Below the pieces are notes generated by a model. It was given only the letters and a program-made list of their open reading frames with translations, had not been told where the DNA came from and ran no database searches. A stretch of DNA of 64,000 nucleotides from CAYJAZ01 sp964368455 (lineage in GTDB: Bacteria > Desulfobacterota > Desulfovibrionia > Desulfovibrionales > Desulfovibrionaceae): contig CAYJAZ010000009.1 of NCBI GenBank assembly GCA_964368455.1, forward strand, positions 1 to 64,000, in the 5' to 3' direction. The stretch's first letter is position 1. Each line of letters opens with the position of its first letter. Shown one piece after another: positions 44,293-53,724 of this stretch. The position numbers and the translations under genes were made by a program.

Positions 44293-45291
44293 ATGCTTAA
44301 TAATAAAACAATACTCATCACAGGTGGCACAGGAAGTTTTGGAAAAAAATTTACTGAAATCGTTCTTGAAAAATATCCTGATGTAAAAAAAATTATCATT
44401 TTTTCTCGTGATGAATTTAAGCAATTTGAAATGCAAAACCAATCATTTTTTAAATTGCATGAAGAGAAACTAAGATATTTTATTGGCGATGTTCGTGACA
44501 AAGAAAGATTGCATAGAGCTTTTAATGAAGTGGATATTGTTATTCATGCAGCAGCACTAAAACAGGTTCCTGCTTGTGAATATAATCCTTTTGAAGCGGT
44601 AAAAACAAATGTTTTGGGTGCCCAAAATATTATTGATTCTGCAATTGATTGCGGCGTTGCGAAAGTAGTTGCACTTTCAACTGATAAGGCTTGTTCTCCA
44701 GTAAATCTTTATGGAGCAACAAAGCTTTGTTCTGATAAACTTTTTATTGCCGGTAATGCCTATGTAGGTTTTGGTAGGCACACAAAATTCAGTGTTGTTC
44801 GTTATGGTAATGTTGCAGGCTCTCGCGGATCGGTTATTCCATTTTTCCAAAAGCTTATAAAAGAAAAGGCAGAGTTTTTTCCTATAACCGATATGAACAT
44901 GACACGTTTTTGGCTCAAACTTGAGCAAGCTGTTGATATGGTTTTAGAAGCTCTTGAAAAAATGCATGGCGGCGAATTATATGTAAAGAAAATCCCTTCT
45001 ATGCGTTTGCCAGATTTAGCAAAAGCTATTTGCCCAACAATGCCATTAAAAGAAGTGGGAATCCGTCCTGGTGAAAAAATCCATGAGCAAATGATAACCA
45101 AAGAAGATGCACACACAACAATAGACGCAGGTGAGTTTTATATTATTTTACCACAAACAAAACTTGAGAGCATTGCTGGAAAATATAAAGATTCAAAGCC
45201 TTTAAAGGCTGATTTTGAATATCATTCTGGTAATAACGATAGTTGGTTAACTATTGATGAAATGAAACAATTAATTTTAGATATTGCGTAA
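44293..45291 (+). CDS. pseB: UDP-N-acetylglucosamine 4,6-dehydratase (inverting)
   Basis: A 332-aa SDR enzyme for the first step of pseudaminic acid synthesis. The NAD(P)-binding TGGTGSFGKKF is near residue 10, then SRDEFKQFEM, FIGDVRDKERLHRAF, IHAAALKQVPACEYNPFEAV, ALSTDKACSPVNLYGATKL (catalytic Y-x3-K) and VRYGNVAGSRGSVIPFF. These match PseB rather than the retaining LegB type. A 103-nt gap separates it from the large GT gene and may hold a promoter I could not define. AGG precedes the ATG. Confidence 0.92.
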   Translation: MLNNKTILITGGTGSFGKKFTEIVLEKYPDVKKIIIFSRDEFKQFEMQNQSFFKLHEEKLRYFIGDVRDKERLHRAFNEVDIVIHAAALKQVPACEYNPFEAVKTNVLGAQNIIDSAIDCGVAKVVALSTDKACSPVNLYGATKLCSDKLFIAGNAYVGFGRHTKFSVVRYGNVAGSRGSVIPFFQKLIKEKAEFFPITDMNMTRFWLKLEQAVDMVLEALEKMHGGELYVKKIPSMRLPDLAKAICPTMPLKEVGIRPGEKIHEQMITKEDAHTTIDAGEFYIILPQTKLESIAGKYKDSKPLKADFEYHSGNNDSWLTIDEMKQLILDIA

Positions 45292-45316
45292 TAATTAACT
45301 AATATAAGAGAAAATT

Positions 45317-46213
45317 ATGGCACATTTTTTTAATATACCCTTTTTAAAAAGTAAATACTTACTGAGTCATAATATCTCAAAACTTATGCGTGAAAGTATT
45401 AATTCTGAGATAAACACCAAAGATATTATAGAAACTGCCTACGATATACAAGCCGGAAGTTATATTGAAATGCATGTTACAAATCCTCAATCCAATAAAG
45501 AATATTTCGAAGAAAAAGCTTTGACTATTTTAAAATTCTTCCCACAAGCAACAAGTCTTTTAGATTGCGGATGTGGTGAACTAACCGGAACAAGCCTTAA
45601 CTATCACAAATTTCTCTCCTCTCAGATAAACTCTTTTTATTCTTTTGATATAAGCTGGAGTAGAATTTATAAAGGAAAAAAATTCTTTCAAGAAAAAACG
45701 GGCACAAGCCCACATTGCTTTATTGCCGATATGGAACATATTCCTTTGCCTGATAATTCTATAGATCTTGTCACAAGCTCACATGCCTTAGAACCTAATC
45801 ACGGAAGCGAAGAAGTGCTTATAAAAGAGCTCTTACGTGTCTCTAGGTTAGGTTTAGCTTTATTTGAACCCTCATGGGAGCTTGGCGACGAAGAACAAAA
45901 AAAACGCATGGATGAACATGGTTATATCCGCAACCTGCCTTATATCATAGAAAAACTTGGCTATCGACTCATAAAAAATGAACTTTTAGAAAATCAAATT
46001 ACTCAATATAATAAAACGGCTATGTATATAGTTAAAAAAAATACGAATGAAGCCACCAAGGCTAGCTTTGTTGATCCTATTTCTAAAACTCCTCTTGTTT
46101 CAACAGAGGAAAATTTTCTTTTCTCTAAAACAACAGGTAGAGTTTATCCTATAATTAAAAACATTCCTGTTTTACGTAAAGAATGTTCTGTGCTTGCTAC
46201 ACATTATGAGTAG
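45317..46213 (+). CDS. Methyltransferase with a C-terminal Trm112-like tail
   Basis: A 298-aa protein. Class I methyltransferase motifs are LLDCGCGELTGTSLNYHKFL, FDISWSRIYKGKKFF, FIADMEHIPLPDNSIDLVTS and SHALEPNHGSEEVLIKELLR. The last ~50 residues (FVDPISKTPLVSTEENFLF, then GRVYPIIKNIPVL) are like Trm112/YcaR-type tails, without the usual zinc cysteines. It lies between pseB and pseC; its stop overlaps the region where pseC starts. It may methylate a Pse intermediate or linked sugar; no function can be assigned. Confidence 0.75.
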   Translation: MAHFFNIPFLKSKYLLSHNISKLMRESINSEINTKDIIETAYDIQAGSYIEMHVTNPQSNKEYFEEKALTILKFFPQATSLLDCGCGELTGTSLNYHKFLSSQINSFYSFDISWSRIYKGKKFFQEKTGTSPHCFIADMEHIPLPDNSIDLVTSSHALEPNHGSEEVLIKELLRVSRLGLALFEPSWELGDEEQKKRMDEHGYIRNLPYIIEKLGYRLIKNELLENQITQYNKTAMYIVKKNTNEATKASFVDPISKTPLVSTEENFLFSKTTGRVYPIIKNIPVLRKECSVLATHYE

Positions 46214-46220
46214 AAATTTT

Positions 46221-47327
46221 ATGAAAAAATATAATTATGGTAAGCAAAATCTTAATGCATCAGACTATAAAGCTGTCTTGAAAACATTAAAATCGTCTTT
46301 CTTGACTTGTGGCCCAAAAGTAAAAGAATTTGAAAAAGCCCTTTGTTCTTATACTGGAGCAAAATATTGCCTTGCTGTGTCTTCTGCTACAGCAGGATTA
46401 CATATTGCTATGCTTGCGGCAGGCATAAAAGAGAATGACGAAGTTATCACAAGCCCAAATACCTTTCTTGCTTCTGCAAATTGTGCTTTGTATGTTGGAG
46501 CCACAGTAAAATTTGCTGATATAGAAGAAAAAACTGCGAATATTGATGCCGCTGAAATAGCAAAAGCTATCACTCCTAAGACAAAAGCAATTATTCCTGT
46601 GCATTTTGCAGGTCAATCTTGTGACATGGAAAAAATTCATGCACTCACACAAGATAAAGATATTGTAATCATTGAAGATGCTGCCCATGCTATTGGCTCT
46701 GATTATAAAGATACGAAAGTTGGCTCTTGCAAATATTCTGATATGACGGTTTTTTCCTTTCATCCTGTAAAAACAATGACAACAGGCGAAGGTGGAGCAA
46801 TCACTACAAATAGCAAAGAATTGTATGAGAAATTACTTTCTTATCGTTCTCATGGAATGCATAAAGAGGGGAAAATGGCTCATACATGGGAATACGAAAT
46901 GCGTGAACTTGGCTATAATTACAGAATGACTGATATCCAAGCCGCACTTGGTTGCTCCCAGATAAAAAGGCTTGACACATTCAAAGCCCGTAGACGTGAA
47001 ATAGTTGATTTTTATAATAAAAAATTAGGCTTACCGCATTTAGAAGAAAAAGAATATTCAAATGCATGTTTTCACCTTTATCCTGTCTTAGTTGACAATA
47101 GAAAAGAATTCTATAACAATGCAAAGAAAATAGGTTTAAACTTGCAAGTTCACTATATTCCAGTGCATATACAGCCCTATTATCAAAATTTAGGCTTTAA
47201 AAAAGGGGACTTTCCAAAAGCTGAAGCCTATTATGAAAAATGTATTTCTTTGCCACTGTATTATGGATTAAAGAAAAAAGATTTGAAAGAAATTGTGAAG
47301 AAAGTAAACAAAATTATTAATATTTGA
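46221..47327 (+). CDS. pseC: UDP-4-amino-4,6-dideoxy-N-acetyl-altrosamine transaminase
   Basis: A 368-aa PLP enzyme, second step of Pse synthesis. It starts NYGKQNLNASDYKAVLKTLK and has SSFLTCGPKVKEFE, PNTFLASANCALYVGA, PVHFAGQSCDMEKIH, IEDAAHAIGSD (Asp to PLP nitrogen) and SFHPVKTMTTGEGGAITT (Schiff-base Lys). A start five codons upstream (ATG 46206) overlaps the previous stop and is also possible; 46221 fits the usual PseC N-terminus better. Translation is probably coupled to the methyltransferase upstream. Confidence 0.9.
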   Translation: MKKYNYGKQNLNASDYKAVLKTLKSSFLTCGPKVKEFEKALCSYTGAKYCLAVSSATAGLHIAMLAAGIKENDEVITSPNTFLASANCALYVGATVKFADIEEKTANIDAAEIAKAITPKTKAIIPVHFAGQSCDMEKIHALTQDKDIVIIEDAAHAIGSDYKDTKVGSCKYSDMTVFSFHPVKTMTTGEGGAITTNSKELYEKLLSYRSHGMHKEGKMAHTWEYEMRELGYNYRMTDIQAALGCSQIKRLDTFKARRREIVDFYNKKLGLPHLEEKEYSNACFHLYPVLVDNRKEFYNNAKKIGLNLQVHYIPVHIQPYYQNLGFKKGDFPKAEAYYEKCISLPLYYGLKKKDLKEIVKKVNKIINI

Positions 47328-47384
47328 TTAGAAAATATTATGAATGAACAAGAATTATTTTAGAAAGGCGAATAAGGAGTAAGT

Positions 47385-48551
47385 ATGAAATATTGTGTCA
47401 GATGTGTGCAACCGGATACCCGCCCAGATATATACTACAATGAAGATGGCGTCTGTGGTGCATGCCTTTGGGAAGATGAAAAACAACAAATCAATTGGAA
47501 TGAACGCCTCAATGAACTTCAAGAAATTTCAGCGTGGGCTAAAAATCAAAGAGCTGCATACGATTGTGTAATTGGTGTCTCTGGCGGAAAAGACTCTACA
47601 AGGCAAGCTATTGTCATGCGTGATGAAATGGGTTTACGCCCTCTGCTTGTAAGTTCTGAACCATATAAAAACACTGCTATCGGCTTTGCTAATATTGAAA
47701 ATTTAAAAAGTTTAGGTTTCGATGTAATTTCAATGAAAGCAAATGCAAAAGTAGTACGTAAACTTCTTAGAAAAGATTTTTTTTCTATCCTAAACCCTAA
47801 TAGAGTATTAGAATATTGTTTACATTCTTCAGCATATATTATAGCTGATAAATTCGATATTCCACTAGTGGTGAATGGTGAAAATCCTGGTCAAACTTTG
47901 GGTTTGGCAAGTTTAAAAGGTTGTAATGGAGACGCAACAGCGGCTTTTAAACAAAATACAGTCAAGGAAGATTATAAAAAAATCTATGTTGATGATGAAA
48001 TCAAACTAGAAGATCTTTATATGTTCTCAGCCAATATGGAAAGAGTCGCTCAAAAAGGTATACGAGGAGTATGGCTCAGTAATCATTTAAAAGATTGGGG
48101 AGAACAAAATAACGCAAAGTTTTCCATAAAGCATGGACTAACTATACGTGATAAAGATTCAGATCCATACCAAACAGGGCGTTACAGACGTTTTGCGTGT
48201 CTTGATCACAATTTCATCTCTGTGAATAATTTATTGAAATACATTAAGTTTGGTTTTAGTGGGGCTACAGATGAATCATGCTATGATGTGCGTCATAAAA
48301 ATCTTACACGTGAAGAAGCAATATTTTTAGTGAAAGAGCTCGATAAAGCTTACAGCCAAGAAGAATTGTCAAACTTTTGCAAATTAATAGATATATCAGA
48401 AAATGAATTTTGGGAACACGCGAATACTTTTAGAGGTGTTATGTGGGAAAAGATAGGAAATAATTGGCAATTGAAAAACCCTATCTGGAAGCAAGAAGCA
48501 ATTACGGGCGAATACACTGTAAAGGCTATAATGCAACAACTTGGAATATAA
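47385..48551 (+). CDS. N-acetyl sugar amidotransferase (PseA/WbpG-like)
   Basis: A 388-aa PP-loop protein. Zinc-type cysteines at C4, C7, C24 and C27 (YCVRCVQ; GVCGACLW) and SGGKDS at residues 66-71 mark the N-acetyl sugar amidotransferase family, which includes PseA (acetamidino form of Pse in Campylobacter) and WbpG. Later blocks are NGENPGQTLGLASLKGC and YRRFACLDHNFISV. The family usually works with HisF/HisH-like partners for ammonia; none are in the window. AAGGAG precedes the ATG. Its place between pseC and pseF suggests it adds an amidino group to Pse. Confidence 0.85.
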   Translation: MKYCVRCVQPDTRPDIYYNEDGVCGACLWEDEKQQINWNERLNELQEISAWAKNQRAAYDCVIGVSGGKDSTRQAIVMRDEMGLRPLLVSSEPYKNTAIGFANIENLKSLGFDVISMKANAKVVRKLLRKDFFSILNPNRVLEYCLHSSAYIIADKFDIPLVVNGENPGQTLGLASLKGCNGDATAAFKQNTVKEDYKKIYVDDEIKLEDLYMFSANMERVAQKGIRGVWLSNHLKDWGEQNNAKFSIKHGLTIRDKDSDPYQTGRYRRFACLDHNFISVNNLLKYIKFGFSGATDESCYDVRHKNLTREEAIFLVKELDKAYSQEELSNFCKLIDISENEFWEHANTFRGVMWEKIGNNWQLKNPIWKQEAITGEYTVKAIMQQLGI

Positions 48552-48558
48552 TACTATT

Positions 48559-49293
48559 ATGGCGAGTTCAAACGATGCTAGTTGTGATTGCCTTTGTATA
48601 GTTATGGCAAGAGGTGGTTCTAAGCGTGTTCCACACAAGAATAAACGTATGTTTAATGGCAGACCTATGCTTGCGTGGCCTATTGAGATTGCACTTGAAA
48701 GCGAATTGTTTTCTGATGTTGTAATATCTACTGATGATAATCATATTGCAGAACTAGCGGTACAATACGGTGCTCAATTACCTTTCTTGCGTCCTATAGA
48801 ATTGGCAAGCGATTTTACAACAACTGCAGAAGTTTTAAGATACACTTTATCCACTTTAAAAGAAAAACACAGCAAAAGATATAAATATTGTTGCTGCTTA
48901 TATGGAACTTCGGCAATGATTAGAAAAGAATATTTGCAAAATGCCTTTGATAAACTAGCCTCAACTGATACTGAATGTGTATATGCTGTTGCCGAATATT
49001 CACACCCTATAGAAAGGGCTTTACAGTTTAATCAAGATAATAGTATTTCCTATCGCTTCTCAGAGCATGTGTCTATGCGTACTCAAGATATTCAACCATC
49101 CTATTACGATTTGGGTTTATTCTATTTATTTTCTGTGGAAGCTTTTCAAAAAACTTCCTCAAATAGCTTTTTAGCTTTACAAAAAACTGCTATAATTCTT
49201 CCACGTTTTGCGGCAATAGATATAGATAATGAAGAAGATTTATTTCTTGCTGAAAATATTATGCAAACAACTAACCATTATAAAAAAAGATGA
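48559..49293 (+). CDS. pseF: Pseudaminic acid cytidylyltransferase
   Basis: The 244-aa protein activates Pse with CTP. It has the CMP-nonulosonate synthetase signature MARGGSKRVPHKNKRMFNGR, PMLAWPIEIALESELFSDVV, STDDNHIAELAVQYGA and PFLRPIELASDFTTTAEVLR. A TTG at 48541 would add six residues and overlap the previous gene; I chose the ATG at 48559, though neither has a strong ribosome site. The next gene overlaps its stop by 4 nt (ATGA), starting the coupled cassette. Confidence 0.9.
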   Translation: MASSNDASCDCLCIVMARGGSKRVPHKNKRMFNGRPMLAWPIEIALESELFSDVVISTDDNHIAELAVQYGAQLPFLRPIELASDFTTTAEVLRYTLSTLKEKHSKRYKYCCCLYGTSAMIRKEYLQNAFDKLASTDTECVYAVAEYSHPIERALQFNQDNSISYRFSEHVSMRTQDIQPSYYDLGLFYLFSVEAFQKTSSNSFLALQKTAIILPRFAAIDIDNEEDLFLAENIMQTTNHYKKR

Positions 49294-50387
49294 TAAAGTC
49301 TACTATAGAAAAATTTAATGTGTTGTCAGGGCGTTCTTTTTCCGGCCCCACTCAGGTTTATGTTGAAACTTTTTCTGCATGTACCAATAAATGCAAAATG
49401 TGCCCACGTACAAAGATTAGAAATTCATATGGATATATGAAAGATGATTTATTCTTTCACATTATTAGTAAACTTCAAGAAATAAATTTTTCTGGTCAAT
49501 TACATTTATATGGTCAATCTGAACCATTTTTGGACAGAAAAATTATAGAACGTATACACTATGCTCATACACAATTACCGCAAGCTAAGATTATCTTGAT
49601 TACAAACTTTACACATTTATCGGATAATTTGATGGACGAAATTCTTGATTCGCCAATCCATAATTTATCTTGCTCTTTATATGCCTTAGATAGGGAAAAT
49701 TACAAGAAAATATGTGGGCAAGATAATTTTGAAAAAACTTTTATAAATCAGATAAAATTTTTAAAAAAATATGCTAAAAAAATACCATTTTCTTTTGCAA
49801 ATTACATTATAGAAACCCCAGAAATCATTGCTGATATTAAATTTATTAATCATTATATCTTCGATATTGCCCCATTGGGTTTTGCTCAATCAGGTAAATT
49901 ATGCCAACTTTTTAATGTACAAAACAATGCATTAGAGGCATCTAGAAAATATTATTCTGATTGCATCTATACAAATTTAAAAATTACACCCAATGGCTGT
50001 ATGGCAACTTGTCCTTGTGACTCAGGAAATCAACTTGAAATAGGTAATATAAAATCCTCTTTAGGTACTGTAACAGAAATTTATAACAATGAAAAAGCCA
50101 GAAAACTTAGAAAAAAAATGATCTATAACAATGAAACAGATGCCTATTGCCAAAGATGTGAATTTCGTCGTTCACAACTTTTTACGGACTACTTTTTAGG
50201 GCATGAAATTGATACCAATGATAAATATAAACATAAGCAAAGAACTTTACGTAATTCTCACTCAGAAATAAGGCATAAAGCTATTTTGTTTGATCAATTA
50301 TTTAAGGATAATGCAGAAAGCGAATGGTTAGATGTTTTAGAGAAACTCAAGCGTGATTTTTATGCAAAAAAACAAAAGAACACATAG
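49290..50387 (+). CDS. Radical SAM/SPASM protein
   Basis: A 365-aa protein. The cluster cysteines are C31, C35 and C38 (SACTNKCKMCPR), followed by LHLYGQSEPFLDRK and LITNFTHLSDNLMDEIL. A conventional C-terminal SPASM region has KITPNGCMATCPCDSG, LEIGNIKSSLGTVTEIYNNE and AYCQRCEFRR, enough cysteines for auxiliary Fe-S binding. It overlaps pseF by 4 nt and the TIM-barrel gene by 26 nt. SPASM enzymes commonly oxidise alcohols or modify peptides; in this place a sugar or CMP-sugar substrate is plausible. No characterised match is known to me. Confidence 0.8.
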   Translation: MIKSTIEKFNVLSGRSFSGPTQVYVETFSACTNKCKMCPRTKIRNSYGYMKDDLFFHIISKLQEINFSGQLHLYGQSEPFLDRKIIERIHYAHTQLPQAKIILITNFTHLSDNLMDEILDSPIHNLSCSLYALDRENYKKICGQDNFEKTFINQIKFLKKYAKKIPFSFANYIIETPEIIADIKFINHYIFDIAPLGFAQSGKLCQLFNVQNNALEASRKYYSDCIYTNLKITPNGCMATCPCDSGNQLEIGNIKSSLGTVTEIYNNEKARKLRKKMIYNNETDAYCQRCEFRRSQLFTDYFLGHEIDTNDKYKHKQRTLRNSHSEIRHKAILFDQLFKDNAESEWLDVLEKLKRDFYAKKQKNT

Positions 50388-51138
50388 ACTCGGATTAAAA
50401 CTCTGGTCAATAAACACAGACTACTATTATGATGAAGCAATAAAACTTTATCAAGATGATGTATTTGACTATATTGAACTTTATGTAGTGCCAAACTCAT
50501 TACACACACTAGATAAGTGGGCTAAGTCAAACATTCCTTTTTCTTTACATGCTCCTCATTTTATGCACGAAGTAAACTTGGCGAATAAAGATAAGTTTGA
50601 ATATAATAAAAATATTTTTCTTGAAGTAGAAGAATTTAGAAAAAGCCTTAAGGCAAATTATACAGTCATCCATGCTGGGGCAAGCGGAAATATTGAAGAA
50701 ACAATTTCACAGCTTATTCTGATATCTCCTCAAAACGCTTATATCGAAAATAAGCCCTATAAAGCTCCTTTTAATTTGAAGAATGTATGCAGAGGGGCGA
50801 CATATGAAGAAATTACTCTTATAAAGGAAAAAACAAAACTCGGATTTTGTTTGGATATAGGACATTGCATATGCTCAGCTAATTCTTTGAGAATAGATCC
50901 TTACGAATATCTTGCAAAGCTTCAAAGCTTGTCGCCACAATGCTATCATATAAGCGGGAATTATATTGACAGTGAAATAGATAAACATTTACACTTACAT
51001 GAGGGGAATTTTGATTATAAAAGAATATTTTCAATTATTGATACTACTAAGGATATTGCAGTAGAAACAGATAAAGATTCAAAAATTTCACTTGACGACT
51101 TTAAAATGGATGTACAATGGTTAAGAAAAATGCTCTAA
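50362..51138 (+). CDS. Xylose-isomerase-like TIM-barrel protein
   Basis: A 258-aa protein of the AP-endonuclease-2/xylose isomerase-like TIM-barrel fold. Strand motifs with likely metal ligands follow in order: YIELYVVP, FSLHAPHFMHE, TVIHAGASG, AYIENKPYKAPF, FCLDIGHCICSA, YHISGNYID and HLHLHEGNFDYKR. Members are sugar isomerases, epimerases or endonucleases. In this context a sugar isomerase or epimerase is likely, not DNA repair. GTG 50353 or ATG 50362 could be the start; the ATG is chosen. It overlaps both neighbours (26 and 22 nt). Confidence 0.75.
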   Translation: MQKNKRTHRLGLKLWSINTDYYYDEAIKLYQDDVFDYIELYVVPNSLHTLDKWAKSNIPFSLHAPHFMHEVNLANKDKFEYNKNIFLEVEEFRKSLKANYTVIHAGASGNIEETISQLILISPQNAYIENKPYKAPFNLKNVCRGATYEEITLIKEKTKLGFCLDIGHCICSANSLRIDPYEYLAKLQSLSPQCYHISGNYIDSEIDKHLHLHEGNFDYKRIFSIIDTTKDIAVETDKDSKISLDDFKMDVQWLRKML

Positions 51139-52337
51139 TACTTGGTGGAAGTCCCGCTAACAATGGTGTGTATGATATCCTTAAAAAACTTGGATGCTTT
51201 GTTTTTGTTGCTGATTATCGTCCTAATATCAAAGCAAATTATGATAAGCATATTCTTTTTGACGCCTGTAGCCCTGAATTAATTTCTATTTTACGCACTA
51301 AAAATATAAATATTGATTTCGTCTATACTTCTATGGACGGTGCTGGCTTAGCTCAACATGCAATATGTAAAGAATATAAACTATTCCATGCAAGTGAAGA
51401 AGCAATTTCAAATGCTCATCATAAAAACCTCATGCATGAAGCTTGGTTAAAAGCAGGCTTATTAAATAGAGAAAGCATAGCCCTTAGCTCATGCGATTAT
51501 GCTATCATCGCAAACATGAACAAGAATAAAAAAATAATAATCAAGCCCGCCAATGCTTGTGCTTCCAGAGGACTTAGCGTTTTAGAAACAAAATCACCCA
51601 AAAAATACATACAAAAAGCTTTTGAAAAAGCAATGGCCTATACTACAAATTCATTAGTAAATATTGAAGAATTCTTAGAAGGAACAGAATTTAGTGTGGA
51701 AATGCTAGGAGATAACTATGGCAATGTAAGCGTTTTTTCAATAGGACGCCGCTATTATATGCAAAATTCAAATGTCATTACTGCATGTAAAATTCATTAT
51801 AATTCAAAAGACTTAGACATTAAGACACGTGAAAAAATAGCACAAAAATCTATTGAATGCTATAAGGCACTGAATCTAAAAAACACTTTAGGGCATTTTG
51901 AAGTCATGCTCAAAAAAGACGGCACTTTATCTCCTATAGAATTGGGGGCACGCTCATCAGGATTTATAGGTAGCCATTGTGCAGAATTAACTACGAACAA
52001 ATCCCTTATAAAAGAATATTATAAAGTTTTACATGGAAAAAAAATCGAAACATCTTTGTTGCCGCAAAATAACATTTCATCACTCTACTTTATATACGAT
52101 TTACCGCCTAATATTCCATTGAAAAAAGAAATATCACTTGTTAATTTTTTAGATGAAAAAATTATTTGCCATGCATATAATAGAGAATATATGACTTTGA
52201 ATAAGAAATTTAAAGTATTAGAACAGGATACAGACAGATATGGTTATGAAATTGTATCCGGTTCAAAAGAAATTTTAACCATGGAGCACATTCAAAAGGC
52301 TGAAGAAAATTTTCTAAAGGAATGTTTTTATGAATAA
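51117..52337 (+). CDS. ATP-grasp carboxylate-amine ligase-like protein
   Basis: A 406-aa ATP-grasp protein. The N-terminal Rossmann-like part is ALILGGSPANNGVYDILKKL. The grasp core has KIIIKPANACASRGLSVLE, LVNIEEFLEGTEFSVEM and the magnesium site LSPIELGARSSGFIGSH. The C-terminal 100 residues include SLYFIYDLPPNIPLKKEISL. Such enzymes form amide bonds through acyl phosphates. It overlaps the TIM-barrel gene by 22 nt and the methyltransferase gene by 8 nt. It could attach an amino acid or other acyl group to the amino-sugar; substrate unknown. Confidence 0.8.
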   Translation: MVKKNALILGGSPANNGVYDILKKLGCFVFVADYRPNIKANYDKHILFDACSPELISILRTKNINIDFVYTSMDGAGLAQHAICKEYKLFHASEEAISNAHHKNLMHEAWLKAGLLNRESIALSSCDYAIIANMNKNKKIIIKPANACASRGLSVLETKSPKKYIQKAFEKAMAYTTNSLVNIEEFLEGTEFSVEMLGDNYGNVSVFSIGRRYYMQNSNVITACKIHYNSKDLDIKTREKIAQKSIECYKALNLKNTLGHFEVMLKKDGTLSPIELGARSSGFIGSHCAELTTNKSLIKEYYKVLHGKKIETSLLPQNNISSLYFIYDLPPNIPLKKEISLVNFLDEKIICHAYNREYMTLNKKFKVLEQDTDRYGYEIVSGSKEILTMEHIQKAEENFLKECFYE

Positions 52338-52998
52338 AATGGACTCTAAAGAAAAAGATAACACATTGCGAAGATATGAAAAACGGTATAGTGAATTTGG
52401 CTATTCACCTCAATCTCTGGGCTGGCTAAAAGGAAAACAAAATATTAGATTTATAAATCTATTGTCTGAATACAATGCAAACAACAAACATATTCTTGAT
52501 ATTGGCTGCGGTTTTGGCGATTTAAACCTCATACTAGAAAAAAAATTTGCCTCTTACAAATATACTGGTTGTGATTTATATGAAAAATTTATACTTGAAG
52601 GTAAAAAAAGATACTTATCTGCAAATTTTATATGCGGAGATTTTTTAGAACTCCCATTAGAAAGTATATATGATTGGGCCATTGCTTCTGGCCCATTCAA
52701 TCATATTTTTGAAAAAAACAATAATTATGATTTCATTGAAAGCGTCATGAAAAAGGCATATAGTGTCACTAAGGATGGATTTTCTTTCGACTTTATTAAC
52801 GATAAAGTTGATTATAAAGACGAAGGTATTTTCTATGCAAATCCTGAAAAAATCCTTTCTATTGCATATTCTTTATCGAGAAACATTATATTAAAGAATA
52901 ACTACATGCCATTTGAATTTTCTATTTTTGTGTTCAAAGATGATAGTTTCAACGAAAATATTATATACAACAAATGGTTAACAGATGAAAATTTTTGA
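52330..52998 (+). CDS. Class I SAM-dependent methyltransferase
   Basis: A 222-aa protein. Motif I ILDIGCGFGDLNLILEKKF is near residues 55-75, followed by YTGCDLYEKFILEGKKRY, FICGDFLELPLESIYDWAIA and SGPFNHIFEKNNNYDFIESV. The N-terminal RYEKRYSEFGYSPQSLGW is typical of small-molecule methyltransferases of this group. Overlaps of 8 and 14 nt with its neighbours tie it to the cassette. Confidence 0.8.
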   Translation: MNKMDSKEKDNTLRRYEKRYSEFGYSPQSLGWLKGKQNIRFINLLSEYNANNKHILDIGCGFGDLNLILEKKFASYKYTGCDLYEKFILEGKKRYLSANFICGDFLELPLESIYDWAIASGPFNHIFEKNNNYDFIESVMKKAYSVTKDGFSFDFINDKVDYKDEGIFYANPEKILSIAYSLSRNIILKNNYMPFEFSIFVFKDDSFNENIIYNKWLTDENF

Positions 52999-53722
52999 TA
53001 GTTTAACTCATCCAACTTTAGATGGTACATGGTTAAATCCTCGTTTTGGAGAATATGCCAATATTGATTATTTGCTAGATCAAATGAAAGTGAATAATAT
53101 TTACAAAGCATTTGCTGTAGGTTTAAAAAATGTTGGTGCATATGATGAAGAAAAATTCTTTAAACTTATAAAAACTCATACAAATCTCATTCCTATTGCT
53201 TTTTGCGATAATCCTCGTCAGTTAGAAGCTATAAAATTATTGGGTTACAAAGGAATAAAAATACATCCACGTATTGCAAATTTTGTAGGTGATGAAGATA
53301 TTATTTTTCAAATAATTAATGAGGCTAATAGGCAAAATTTAATTGTACTCTATTGTGGTTTTTTAGAATTAAATCCTAGTTTTACAAAAAAAATAAAAGA
53401 TGCAAAACTTATTTACTTACACTGTGGAGGTAAAAATTTTACTCATACCTATAATCAATTAATCCACAAGGAAAATATACTTCTTGATTTATCCTATACT
53501 ATACATAATTATCAAAAGCTCATTGAACAAATAAAGAGTGCTGTTTTGAAATTTCCACATAGATTCTGTATCGGCTCTGATCACCCTGAAGTTTCTTACC
53601 AAGACTTACGCATAAATTTTGAAAAAATTACTGATGGATTAGATGAAGAACAAAAAAAATTTATAGCGTATAAAAACTTAGAAAAATTTTGTTCAGCTAT
53701 AACAAATCCTCAAAGGAAATAA
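52985..53722 (+). CDS. Amidohydrolase-family TIM-barrel protein
   Basis: A 245-aa protein related to amidohydrolase family 2: KIFDSLTHPTLDG at the start, GYKGIKIHPRIANF, IYLHCGGKNFTHT and IGSDHPEVSYQDL (the usual last metal-ligand Asp). The first motif has one His where the typical member has H-x-H, so metal binding may be altered. It may remove an acyl group or hydrolyse/decarboxylate a cassette intermediate. It overlaps the methyltransferase gene by 14 nt and ends 2 nt before pseI. Confidence 0.72.
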   Translation: MKIFDSLTHPTLDGTWLNPRFGEYANIDYLLDQMKVNNIYKAFAVGLKNVGAYDEEKFFKLIKTHTNLIPIAFCDNPRQLEAIKLLGYKGIKIHPRIANFVGDEDIIFQIINEANRQNLIVLYCGFLELNPSFTKKIKDAKLIYLHCGGKNFTHTYNQLIHKENILLDLSYTIHNYQKLIEQIKSAVLKFPHRFCIGSDHPEVSYQDLRINFEKITDGLDEEQKKFIAYKNLEKFCSAITNPQRK

Positions 53723-53724
53723 TA

